Shown here: positions 47,980 through 56,157 of the stretch, piece by piece | Layout: each line of letters begins with the position of its first letter | How positions within the stretch are numbered: the stretch's first letter is position 1 | From: Mixta hanseatica | Lineage (GTDB): Bacteria > Pseudomonadota > Gammaproteobacteria > Enterobacterales > Enterobacteriaceae | DNA: 64,000 nt | Direction of reading: 5' to 3' | NCBI RefSeq assembly: GCF_023517775.1 | Contig: NZ_CP082904.1 | Location: forward strand, 4,238,230 to 4,302,229 | Made by a program: the position numbers and the translations under genes | The notes under the pieces: model-generated | What the model saw: the letters and a program-made list of their open reading frames with translations, nothing else | Database searches by the model: none | What the model was told of the DNA's origin: nothing

Positions 47980-50130
47980 ATGAAGTTTTTAGACGCACTG
48001 AATTTTAGCTGGCGCCGTAAATTACCGGTTATGCAGCAAACGCAGGCAACGGAGTGCGGCATGACCTGTGTCGGCATGATTGCCAACTATTTTGGGCACG
48101 GCATCGATATGGTCACGCTGCGTAAGCGGTTTCCCACTTCGCTAAAGGGCGCCACGCTGGCGGATGTGATGCTGATCGCACATCAATTGGGTATGGCGGG
48201 ACGAGCGCTGCGCCTTGAGTTGGATGAACTGGAGAAGCTGCGCTGCCCTTGCATATTACATTGGGAAATGAACCATTTCGTAGTGCTGAAAAGTGTCTCG
48301 AAAGAGAAGATAACCATTCACGATCCAGCCAGAGGAAAACGTGACATTCCGTTGGATGAGGTATCGCGCTGCTTCACCGGCATTGCGCTGGAGCTGTTGC
48401 CCGGCGCTACCTTCACCCAGGTGCAGGAAAAACAATCCATCTCCATGCTAAAGTTGATCGGGAACGTTATCGGCATCCGCTCGGCTCTTGCGCAGGTTTT
48501 AATTCTGTCGGTGGCGCTGGAACTCTTTGGCATCCTGTCCCCTTTTTATATGCAGTGGGTAATGGACCAGGTATTAGTCTCGGCAGATTATGACCTGCTT
48601 ACGCTGCTGGGCAGCGGTTTTATTATCGTTACCTTACTAAGCGTAGCGATATCGGCGTTGCGATCCTGGGTGACAACCTGGTTTTCCAGCCTGCTTAGCG
48701 TGCAATGGACAGCGAATGTTTGTTCACATCTGCTCGGCTTGCCGGTCTCCTATTTTGAGACGCGGCACGTGGGCGATGTACTTTCACGCTTTGGTTCCAT
48801 CGGCACCATACAAAGTACCCTTACCGGCCGCTTTATCAGCTCTATCCTTGATGGCATTATGGCGGTTGTCACGCTGGGCATGCTGTTTATCTACAACGTT
48901 AAGCTGGCCTGGCTGGTGTTGGCTCTGCTGGTCGCCTATACCCTGATCCGCTGGGTTTCATTCCGTCCCTTTCGTCAGGCCAATGAAGATCAGATTACCG
49001 CTGCGGCGCGGGCGCAATCCCAACTGCTTGAGTCCATTCGCGGCGTTAAGGCGGTGAAGCTGAATAACAAACAGGAAATCCGCGTCGCGGCCTATGCCAA
49101 TGCGCTGGTGGAAAGCACTAATAAAGGCGTGGCGATTCGGCGTTTATCGATCGGTTTTAGTTCGATACAAAGTCTGATCTCTGGCATCGGGCGTATTGTT
49201 TTGATCTGGATGGCGGCCCTGCAGGTGCTTGAAGGCAATTTTACCAGCGGGATGCTGGTGGCTTTTATCAGCTTTTCCGATCAGTTTATCGCTCGCGCTT
49301 CAGGGCTGGTTGATGCCGTTATCGATTTCACCATGTTGCGTCTGCACGGCGAGCGTCTGGCTGATATTGTATTAACCGAACCGGAGGCGGATATGGAAAC
49401 GCTGCTGCCTGCGGTTGCCAGAGCAGGCGATACGCCGCCTTCGCTGACTATTAACAATCTCTGTTTTCGTTATGCGGAAACGGAGCCGTATGTGATTCAC
49501 CATTGCTCTCTCTCCGTGGCAGCCGGCGAGTCGGTGGCGATTATCGGCCCTTCCGGACAGGGTAAAACCACGTTGGCCAAGCTGATAATGGGGCTGTTGA
49601 AGCCGGAGTCGGGCGAGATAGAAATAGACGGTATCGACATTAAAAAACTGGGCATGCGCAACTACCGCGATCGTCTGGGTTGCGTTATGCAGGACGATAT
49701 TTTGTTTGCCGGCTCCATTTCCGACAACATCAGCTTTTTCGATGCCTCTCCGGTCCAGGAAAACATCGAGGCCGCGGCAAAACTGGCGCAGATCCATGAG
49801 GATATCGCCGCGATGCCGATGGGTTATCATAGTCTGGTGGGCGATATGGGATCTTCCTTATCCGGCGGTCAGATTCAGCGCGTATTATTAGCCAGAGCGC
49901 TTTATCGTCGGCCGTCGCTGCTTATTCTTGATGAGGCATCCAGTCATCTTGATGTCGACCGCGAACGCTGTATCAATGAGGCGATAAAAAATATGCCGGT
50001 AACCCGCATTATCATCGCCCATCGGCCTGAAACCATCTGTAGCGCCGACAGGATTATTTTGTTAAACCAGGGAAGCGTAACGGAAATCGATAAAGGTCGC
50101 TATATGCTTTCTCATAATAAAGAAAACTAA
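47980..50130 (+). CDS. Peptidase-C39 ABC transporter (CvaB-type, cleaves double-glycine leaders)
   Basis: Inner-membrane exporter that removes double-glycine leaders and pumps the peptide out. I prefer the ATG at 47980, with AGGGAG 11 bases upstream, over a GTG at 47968 inside that site; this gives 716 residues. The N-terminal C39 protease domain has Cys26 (QATECGMTC), His99 (NHFVVLK) and Asp115 (IHDPARG), so the triad is complete. Six membrane helices follow at about 155-450. The ATPase domain has GPSGQGKTT near residue 525, the signature LSGGQIQRV, and LLILDEASSHLD. It lies 41 bases after the adaptor gene and 205 before the peptide gene. Confidence 0.93.
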   Translation: MKFLDALNFSWRRKLPVMQQTQATECGMTCVGMIANYFGHGIDMVTLRKRFPTSLKGATLADVMLIAHQLGMAGRALRLELDELEKLRCPCILHWEMNHFVVLKSVSKEKITIHDPARGKRDIPLDEVSRCFTGIALELLPGATFTQVQEKQSISMLKLIGNVIGIRSALAQVLILSVALELFGILSPFYMQWVMDQVLVSADYDLLTLLGSGFIIVTLLSVAISALRSWVTTWFSSLLSVQWTANVCSHLLGLPVSYFETRHVGDVLSRFGSIGTIQSTLTGRFISSILDGIMAVVTLGMLFIYNVKLAWLVLALLVAYTLIRWVSFRPFRQANEDQITAAARAQSQLLESIRGVKAVKLNNKQEIRVAAYANALVESTNKGVAIRRLSIGFSSIQSLISGIGRIVLIWMAALQVLEGNFTSGMLVAFISFSDQFIARASGLVDAVIDFTMLRLHGERLADIVLTEPEADMETLLPAVARAGDTPPSLTINNLCFRYAETEPYVIHHCSLSVAAGESVAIIGPSGQGKTTLAKLIMGLLKPESGEIEIDGIDIKKLGMRNYRDRLGCVMQDDILFAGSISDNISFFDASPVQENIEAAAKLAQIHEDIAAMPMGYHSLVGDMGSSLSGGQIQRVLLARALYRRPSLLILDEASSHLDVDRERCINEAIKNMPVTRIIIAHRPETICSADRIILLNQGSVTEIDKGRYMLSHNKEN

Positions 50131-50271
50131 TTAACAGGTATTTAAGTGTGCTTTTAAATATCTCCTCTCTATAAGAACGGCTTTAGTAAATTTAAAAAAA
50201 TCTACTGAGCAAAAGGAAATAATAGAGTCTTTACTATTGTTGTCGCTCTGGTCTGTAAATAGCATATGAAC

Positions 50272-50286
50272 GTCAGGATACCTGAC
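50272..50286. promoter_or_regulatory. Short perfect inverted repeat upstream of the microcin gene
   Basis: GTCAGG-ATA-CCTGAC lies 49 bases before the peptide ATG, in the 205-base gap after the exporter gene. It may be an operator or a small hairpin in the leader RNA. There is no T-run, so it is not a typical terminator. Confidence 0.4.
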
Positions 50287-50335
50287 CGAAACTGTGGTAA
50301 TCAATTAATTAACTCATTTTAAAGAGGATATTTAT

Positions 50336-50650
50336 ATGCGCAATTTAACGTTGAATGAAATAAGTCAGGTTTCAGGCGGCGAATTTTTCGAAACCATAGG
50401 CGCTATGGCAATTGGCTGCATTGCCGGCACTGCTTCTGGCATATTAAAAGCCGCTACGGTAGGCGGTAAGAGTGGAGGGGTTCTGGGCGCTGGCATTATC
50501 GGTAGTCTTGGCGGCGTAGTGGTTGGCGGCGTTACCGGCAGTATTGTGGGGACCATGTATGGCATGGTAAACAGCTGGGAGAAAACATTCGAATGGTTCA
50601 ATAAAACTATTGAGCAATGGTTTGATATAATTTTGCCGCTGCCGAGATAA
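50336..50650 (+). CDS. Putative class II microcin precursor with double-glycine leader
   Basis: A 104-residue peptide. Its first 15 residues, MRNLTLNEISQVSGG, are nearly the colicin V (microcin V) leader MRTLTLNELDSVSGG. Cleavage after GG would release an 89-residue peptide, close to ColV (88). Mature residues 1-54 carry 18 glycines in GxxxG-like series (GCIAGTASG, GSIVGTMYG) that suit membrane insertion. The last 35 residues lack glycine and are aromatic (NSWEKTFEWFNKTIEQWFD). There is one Cys, so no internal disulfide, and no Ser-rich tail, so it is not a siderophore microcin. AAAGAGGA precedes the ATG. The exporter directly upstream has the matching C39 protease. Antibacterial action is inferred, and no immunity gene is adjacent. 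Confidence 0.85.
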   Translation: MRNLTLNEISQVSGGEFFETIGAMAIGCIAGTASGILKAATVGGKSGGVLGAGIIGSLGGVVVGGVTGSIVGTMYGMVNSWEKTFEWFNKTIEQWFDIILPLPR

Positions 50651-51008
50651 GCGACATTCCCACGCCTGTTTAAACTATTCAGTAAGATAAGTAGCGGATG
50701 CGTTATTTATCCTTTTTACTGGAGCGTGTTATCTATTTCACAGGAAAAAGAGTTAGTGATTTAAAATTTAGTGTGGGGTCGCCTGTTTTTAATTAAGATT
50801 ATCATCGATGCGGCAACAGAATATCTTCAATGCGTCGGTTAACCGGCCAATATGGCCTCCTGCGGCGAAGATGTGAATGTTTATGATTAACTCATTAAAT
50901 GAAAATTGCTGGAGCTTTCTTTTTTCTGGCGTTAATACATGACGCCAGAAAGTTGAAAATGTCATTTAACCGCAACATCTTTTTTATGCAAAATAAATGG
51001 AGATTACA
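50651..51008. other. Spacer between microcin gene and fimbrial operon
   Basis: 358 bases, AT-rich. A perfect 9-bp stem, TTCTGGCGT (50924-50932) with ACGCCAGAA (50942-50950), lies 58 bases before the pilin ATG; it has no T-run and may be a regulatory hairpin. A 32-codon frame at 50698-50796 has no clear ribosome-binding site and is not called as a gene. No immunity-like gene was found on either strand. Confidence 0.6.
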
Positions 51009-51548
51009 ATGCAAAAAAAATTATTAGGAACAGCGATGGCGCTAACAGTGACTGTTATGGCATTTCCGGCCAGCGCGGCAGATGGGACCATTACTATCAA
51101 TGGCAAACTGACACAGCAGACCTGTACGGTAAAAGTTAATAACGGCGCCGCAGATGCCGTGATTACCCTGCCTTCCTTGTCTACCTCTGCGCTGGATACC
51201 GCAGGCAAGCTGGCGGGCAGAACCGCCTTCACCTTGAACCTGACGGACTGTACGCCCACTACCGGTAGCGTACGCGCCTATTTTGAGCATGGCCCAACGG
51301 TTGATGCGGCTACCGGCCGCCTGACTAACATGGTTAGCAACGGTGCGAAGCAGGTACAGGTTCAACTGAGAGACGACAGAGAAACTGATGTGTATGTCGG
51401 TAACACCATTCAGCGTGATAGCCCAGCTACGGCGTTGTCGTCCAGCGGCTCAGCCGAGCTGATTTACAGCGCGTACTATTATGCGACAGGCAAGGCAACC
51501 GCTGGTGAGTTGGCGACATCAGTGACCTATTCTATTGATTATCAATAA
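51009..51548 (+). CDS. Fimbrial major subunit (type 1-like pilin)
   Basis: Structural pilin of a chaperone-usher fimbria. I start at MQKKLLGTAMALTVTV because TGGAGA precedes it; this gives 179 residues. The signal peptide ends near ASA, and the mature protein starts ADGTITINGKLTQQTCTVKV. The two cysteines (TQQTC and NLTDC) form the conserved pilin disulfide, and the C-terminal donor-strand-type motif TSVTYSIDYQ ends in the usual alternating pattern. It is the first gene of a four-gene operon. Confidence 0.9.
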   Translation: MQKKLLGTAMALTVTVMAFPASAADGTITINGKLTQQTCTVKVNNGAADAVITLPSLSTSALDTAGKLAGRTAFTLNLTDCTPTTGSVRAYFEHGPTVDAATGRLTNMVSNGAKQVQVQLRDDRETDVYVGNTIQRDSPATALSSSGSAELIYSAYYYATGKATAGELATSVTYSIDYQ

Positions 51549-51636
51549 TCCGCGTCCTGTTATTTGATAAAAATGCAGGAGTTATGCTCTTGCATTTATT
51601 CATTTTTATTCGTTAACTTCAGGGGCTGCTTCAGGG

Positions 51637-52359
51637 ATGAATATAAAATTTTCTTCACTGCTCTTTTCCGCTTTATTGTTAACCGCAATGTCTGCTTCGG
51701 CCGGCATTGTCATCAACAGTACGCGCGTTATTTATCCTGAAGAAAAAAACGAGGTTACCGTACGTCTGGAAAGTCAAAACGATTATTCCTCTCTGATTCA
51801 GTCATGGATTGATAGCGGTAATAAATCTCAGGAAATTAAAAATATTAACGTTCCCTTTGTTCTGCTTCCTCCCATTACGCGCATTGAACCGCATCAGGGA
51901 CAAACCTTGCGCATTAGCTATCTGGAGGAAGGATTTAATTTACCCGCAGACAGGGAGTCTGTCTTCTGGCTAAACGTGTTAGATATTCCGCCTAAGGCGT
52001 CAGGCAAGGGCGAGAATCTATTGCAAATGGCGATACGTACCCGGATTAAGCTTTTTTTCAGGCCAAAAGCGCTGCAGGATGCTTCACCGGCAGAGGCTGC
52101 GGAAAAAATCATCTGGCGTTTAGTAAAAGATAATAAAAAAACCGTTCTTGAAGCAGATAATCGTTCCCCTTTTCATATTTCTATCACATCAGTAGAAGCG
52201 AAGTCGGCGAGCGGAACGTTGAATGCGCCAGGGGAAATGATCGCCCCTTTTTCAAAAGCCGTTTACGCTTTTCCGGGAAATAAATTTACCCTGAGTAAAT
52301 TCAAATATATTTATATCAACGATTATGGCGCCAGCGTTCCAATAGAAAGAGAGATTTAA
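51637..52359 (+). CDS. Periplasmic fimbrial chaperone
   Basis: PapD/FimC-like chaperone that folds pilin subunits by donor-strand complementation. The 240-residue product has a signal peptide (to about SASA), then GIVINSTRVIYPEEKNEVTVRLES. The subunit-binding signature RIEPHQGQTLRISYLEE and the conserved ESVFWLNVLDIPPK complete the first immunoglobulin-like domain; the second runs to IEREI. It sits 88 bases after the pilin and 36 before the usher. Confidence 0.93.
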   Translation: MNIKFSSLLFSALLLTAMSASAGIVINSTRVIYPEEKNEVTVRLESQNDYSSLIQSWIDSGNKSQEIKNINVPFVLLPPITRIEPHQGQTLRISYLEEGFNLPADRESVFWLNVLDIPPKASGKGENLLQMAIRTRIKLFFRPKALQDASPAEAAEKIIWRLVKDNKKTVLEADNRSPFHISITSVEAKSASGTLNAPGEMIAPFSKAVYAFPGNKFTLSKFKYIYINDYGASVPIEREI

Positions 52360-52395
52360 TCACATTAAATAACCCACCTCATGAAGGGCACCTTT

Positions 52396-54963
52396 ATGTC
52401 ATCTTTCTTCTCCTTTCACGATTCTCTTTATCCTGCAAGAAAAGAGGCGCTGCCGTGGCGAATTTGCGCCATTGTTTTCTGTATGTCGCATAGCGTAGCG
52501 GCTACTGACGTGACGTTTGATCCCATATTTATTGACCAGACAGCAGGTGACCGCATTGATATTACCCGTTTTAACGGCAAGTTTAAAATCCCGCCAGGCC
52601 TGTATGTTAGCGATATTTATTTAAATGACCAGCTGCTGGGGCGAGAAAATGTCATTGTGCGGGCAGATAAAGAGGAATCTGTTATCTGTTTTAATCAGGC
52701 GCTGATTAAACTGACCGGTTTTCGTATCAGCCTGCTTTCACCCACGCAGCAAGATGCCCTGCGTCAGGAGAACAGCTGCACTGCTCTGGAATCGCTGCAA
52801 CCCTCCTCCCAGGCGCGCATGGTATTGGGTGATATGCGGCTTAACCTACAGATACCGCAGGCGTGGCTTAACCGAGCCGCGCGCGGTTATGTTGACCCGG
52901 AGCTATGGGAAGAAGGCAGCAACGCGCTGTATGCCAGTTACGATAACAGCTACTTTAAACAGGAATCGGGTAAGTTTGATACAGAATCTTTTTATAGCAA
53001 GCTGGGCGGCAGCATTAACTTTCATGGCTGGATGTTTCGTCATGCCGGGGCATGGCGATGGAACAAAGATAACGGCAACCACTATGCGGTATTAAGCAAT
53101 AATCTGCAGCGGGATATTACGCCACTACGCGCCAGGCTACTGATCGGCGATGCAAACAGCTCGGGGACGATGTTTAACGCTTTTATGTTCCGGGGCATAA
53201 GGCTTGCGACGGCTGAACAGATGTTGCCTGATTCTCAACGCGGCTATGCCCCCGTCGTGCGCGGCATTGCCCAGACAAATGCGCGTGTACAGATCCGACA
53301 AAATAACGCCCTGATTTATGAAACCACGGTTCCGCCGGGCGAATTTGCCATCAATGATATCTATCCCTCCGGTTATGGCGGCGATCTGCGCGTAACGGTA
53401 ACCGAATCTGATGGACGGGAAACAGCATTTATTGTGCCTTACGCCTCGGTGTCAGAAATGATCCGCCCCGGCAGCTATCGCTACAGCTTGTTGATGGGGA
53501 CATTGCGCAATCAAAACGTCAGCTATACGCCAAAGGTATTTCAGGCAACCGTTCAGTACGGCATCAATAACTGGCTGACTGGCTATAGCGGCCTGCTGGG
53601 CACCGGTGATTATCTTGCCGGCCTAATCGGCGGCGCCATCGGCACATCGATAGGCGCTTTTGCTTTGGATACCACCGGCGCCCGTTTTGATGACGGCATT
53701 AGTGCACAGAGCGGCATCAGCATTCGGGGCAGCTACAGCAAATTCATTTCGGCCACCAACAGTACGATATCCGTTGCCGCCTACCGTTTCTCTTCCTCAG
53801 GCTATCTGGATTTGGCCAACGCCACGCAGTTAGTGGATTTGCATCAGAAAAAAAATCAGCGGCCGGGAACATCGCTAAACCGTCCGCATAATCGCTTATC
53901 CCTTACCTTAAACCAGCAGTTAGGCGAGAGCGGCGGCAACATTTATACCAGCGGTTATATCGAAAATTATTGGGGTCGGCAGGGCAGTGATGTGCAATAT
54001 CAGCTGGGCTATAACAACCGTTTTCAGCGGGTCAATTATGGTGTAAGCATCAACCGCGCCAAAACAGCTAACTACAGCGAAACGCAGTATCTTTTCTCTT
54101 TTTCTCTGCCGCTGGGCCGGGGATCCTCTACGCCGTATGTGAACAGCTATACCACGCGCAGTGATGATGGCATTTCAACCCAGCTGGCCTTAAGCGGGGT
54201 GCTGGGTGAAAAAAATCAGTTCGATTACAACGCGGGCGTGGCGCGTGAAAATAATGGCGACAGCTCAGGAAATGTGTCGGGTTCTTATCGTTTCAACAAT
54301 ACGCAACTGAAAGCCAGCTACGCACAAGGTAAAAACTACCGTTCTTATACCGCCGGAATGAATGGCAGCCTGGTTGTGCTGCCGGATGCGCTGGTCGCCA
54401 GTCCCTATTCCGGCGATACACAGGCTGTGGTTCAGGCTAAAGGCGCAGCGGGCGCGACAATTGAAGGCTACCCGGGTGTGGTCTTCAACGAGGCTGGTTA
54501 CGCGCTGGTGCCTTATCTCACGCCTTATCGCATCAATAAAATCGCGATTAACCCCAGCGGGATGGCGCTGGATGTTGAGCTGGAATCTACCGTTAAACAG
54601 GTGGTGCCGCGTGCCGGTGCGATAGTGAAAGTGAATTATCCCACTAAACAGGGCAACGCAGTATTAATCCATGCGCAGCTGCCGGATGGGGAAGCCTTGC
54701 CTTTTGGCGCCAGCGTAAAAACCGAAGATGGACGTGATGTTGGGATCGTTGCTCAGGGCGGCCAAATGTATCTCCGCCTGCAAGATCGTACCAATCGTTT
54801 ACAGGTCAGCTGGGGACCGCAGAGTCGCTATACCTGTTTATTTGAAGTTAACCTGCCGGAAAATACGCCTAAACGGCAGCGTAAATTTCAGCGTTTCAAT
54901 ACCACATGTCGTTATCCGACACCGGCGATCAGACAAGAAGCGCTGGCTAAAGCCATACAATAA
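52396..54963 (+). CDS. Outer-membrane fimbrial usher
   Basis: Pore protein that assembles and exports the fimbria. I prefer the ATG at 52396 (AAGG eight bases upstream) over the one at 52381; this gives 855 residues. The N-terminal domain after the signal (TFDPIFIDQTAGDRIDITRFN) binds the chaperone. The 24-strand barrel contains the plug region with the usher signature RGYAPVVRGIAQTNARVQIRQN. C-terminal domains follow, with a Cys pair at the end (YTCLFEVNL and NTTCRY). Confidence 0.94.
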   Translation: MSSFFSFHDSLYPARKEALPWRICAIVFCMSHSVAATDVTFDPIFIDQTAGDRIDITRFNGKFKIPPGLYVSDIYLNDQLLGRENVIVRADKEESVICFNQALIKLTGFRISLLSPTQQDALRQENSCTALESLQPSSQARMVLGDMRLNLQIPQAWLNRAARGYVDPELWEEGSNALYASYDNSYFKQESGKFDTESFYSKLGGSINFHGWMFRHAGAWRWNKDNGNHYAVLSNNLQRDITPLRARLLIGDANSSGTMFNAFMFRGIRLATAEQMLPDSQRGYAPVVRGIAQTNARVQIRQNNALIYETTVPPGEFAINDIYPSGYGGDLRVTVTESDGRETAFIVPYASVSEMIRPGSYRYSLLMGTLRNQNVSYTPKVFQATVQYGINNWLTGYSGLLGTGDYLAGLIGGAIGTSIGAFALDTTGARFDDGISAQSGISIRGSYSKFISATNSTISVAAYRFSSSGYLDLANATQLVDLHQKKNQRPGTSLNRPHNRLSLTLNQQLGESGGNIYTSGYIENYWGRQGSDVQYQLGYNNRFQRVNYGVSINRAKTANYSETQYLFSFSLPLGRGSSTPYVNSYTTRSDDGISTQLALSGVLGEKNQFDYNAGVARENNGDSSGNVSGSYRFNNTQLKASYAQGKNYRSYTAGMNGSLVVLPDALVASPYSGDTQAVVQAKGAAGATIEGYPGVVFNEAGYALVPYLTPYRINKIAINPSGMALDVELESTVKQVVPRAGAIVKVNYPTKQGNAVLIHAQLPDGEALPFGASVKTEDGRDVGIVAQGGQMYLRLQDRTNRLQVSWGPQSRYTCLFEVNLPENTPKRQRKFQRFNTTCRYPTPAIRQEALAKAIQ

Positions 54964-54990
54964 AGCTGGCGCTGAATTTCGGAGAAAATC

Positions 54991-56037
54991 ATGGAGCTAA
55001 TAAAAAAAGATCTGTGCAGCACGGGGGCATTTCTTTTGCTGGGAATGTTATGCCTGGTCTGCAATAAAAGTTATGCCACAATCATTGTCTGCGATTCTGA
55101 TTCACATATTACCAACAGTATTACCGCATTTGATTTTAATAAGTTGCCTAATCAAATTCCGGATATGCTGCCTGTGGGAACAACTATTTATGATGTCACC
55201 ATGAACCTTGATCTCTGGTGCGCCAAAGAATTCAATACCGAAACGATAATGTCGCCAGGCCCAAAAAAAATATATATTAATCGGCACAACACCGATAATG
55301 CCCTGGGAGATAAGAGCGGACTGGCATTTTATGTCACGATTAATGGAGACAGGGATAAGATTAGTAAGGTTTATGATAGCGGCTATACTACCGATAAGAT
55401 GTTTATTAACGGGATGCCGACATCAAACTATACGAAACTTAGTATTCCTGTACGTATTGAACTGGTAAAAACCGGAGCGAACGTGGCTCTCTCGCCTTTT
55501 CGCAACGACGTAATTTTATTCTCAATTGGCGATGCGGGCACGGGGAATATGCGCTATCGAGCCACAAATGTCCGGGATCTCTCTTTTTCCTCCTATACCT
55601 GTAATATCACCACGCCCACTATTCATCAAACGCTGCCTGAGTTAAACGTTGCCGATCTGCCGGGTAGCGGTCGGGCTGATAATTACGTAACGGATTTTTC
55701 AGTCTTACTGCGCTGTAACGGAAAATTATGGAGTACGCTTTCTATTAATATGGCGTTCAGCGGTACGCCAGTAGCAGGGTTAGCGCAAAATGGCGTTTAT
55801 CCATTTTTTGATCGTTTCGGGAAAATGGCTGAAGGTATAGGGTTTCAAATATTACATCAGGATGGTAATGGCTCCTTTATTGAAAGCGGAAATAACTCAA
55901 AGTTTAAGATTGGTGATTTTTCCAAAGGTAATCAATATTTAAACGTTCCTTTAAGGGCAGCCTATTATCGCACACAAGAAAAAGTCACTCTGGGCGAATT
56001 AACCGGAACCGTAACTTACATCGTTGATTATATGTGA
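54991..56037 (+). CDS. Two-domain fimbrial tip adhesin
   Basis: Probable FimH-like tip protein. The 348-residue product has a signal peptide ending near KSYA, and an N-terminal lectin-like domain with Cys in IIVCDSDS and DLWCAKEF. A C-terminal pilin domain has its own Cys pair (SYTCNITT and LLRCNGK) and ends VTLGELTGTVTYIVDYM, the pattern used for donor-strand exchange. I recognise no specific receptor-binding family, so the ligand is unknown. CGGAGAAAATC precedes the ATG, 27 bases after the usher. Confidence 0.82.
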   Translation: MELIKKDLCSTGAFLLLGMLCLVCNKSYATIIVCDSDSHITNSITAFDFNKLPNQIPDMLPVGTTIYDVTMNLDLWCAKEFNTETIMSPGPKKIYINRHNTDNALGDKSGLAFYVTINGDRDKISKVYDSGYTTDKMFINGMPTSNYTKLSIPVRIELVKTGANVALSPFRNDVILFSIGDAGTGNMRYRATNVRDLSFSSYTCNITTPTIHQTLPELNVADLPGSGRADNYVTDFSVLLRCNGKLWSTLSINMAFSGTPVAGLAQNGVYPFFDRFGKMAEGIGFQILHQDGNGSFIESGNNSKFKIGDFSKGNQYLNVPLRAAYYRTQEKVTLGELTGTVTYIVDYM

Positions 56038-56157
56038 CTGGGTAAAACAAGCGTCTTGACTTTTATTATTTTCAGGCGCCATGATAACTATCGATTGAAT
56101 GGGCCACATTTTAACGGCTTTTTAATCTATGGAATAATAAAAAATAAAGGAATGACT

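Noticed and set aside
50698..50796. 32-codon frame (MRYLSFLLERVIYFTG...) after the microcin gene, considered as immunity gene
   Set aside because: No good ribosome-binding site, very short, and only a weak hydrophobic stretch; not enough to call.
50924..50950. 9-bp inverted repeat upstream of the pilin gene, considered as a fim-type phase switch
   Set aside because: The arms are only nine bases apart, so no promoter could be inverted between them, and no recombinase gene is nearby. It is better seen as a hairpin.
56056..56157. Longer N-terminus for the autotransporter
   Set aside because: The upstream residues do not form a signal peptide and include the ribosome-binding site of the chosen start.
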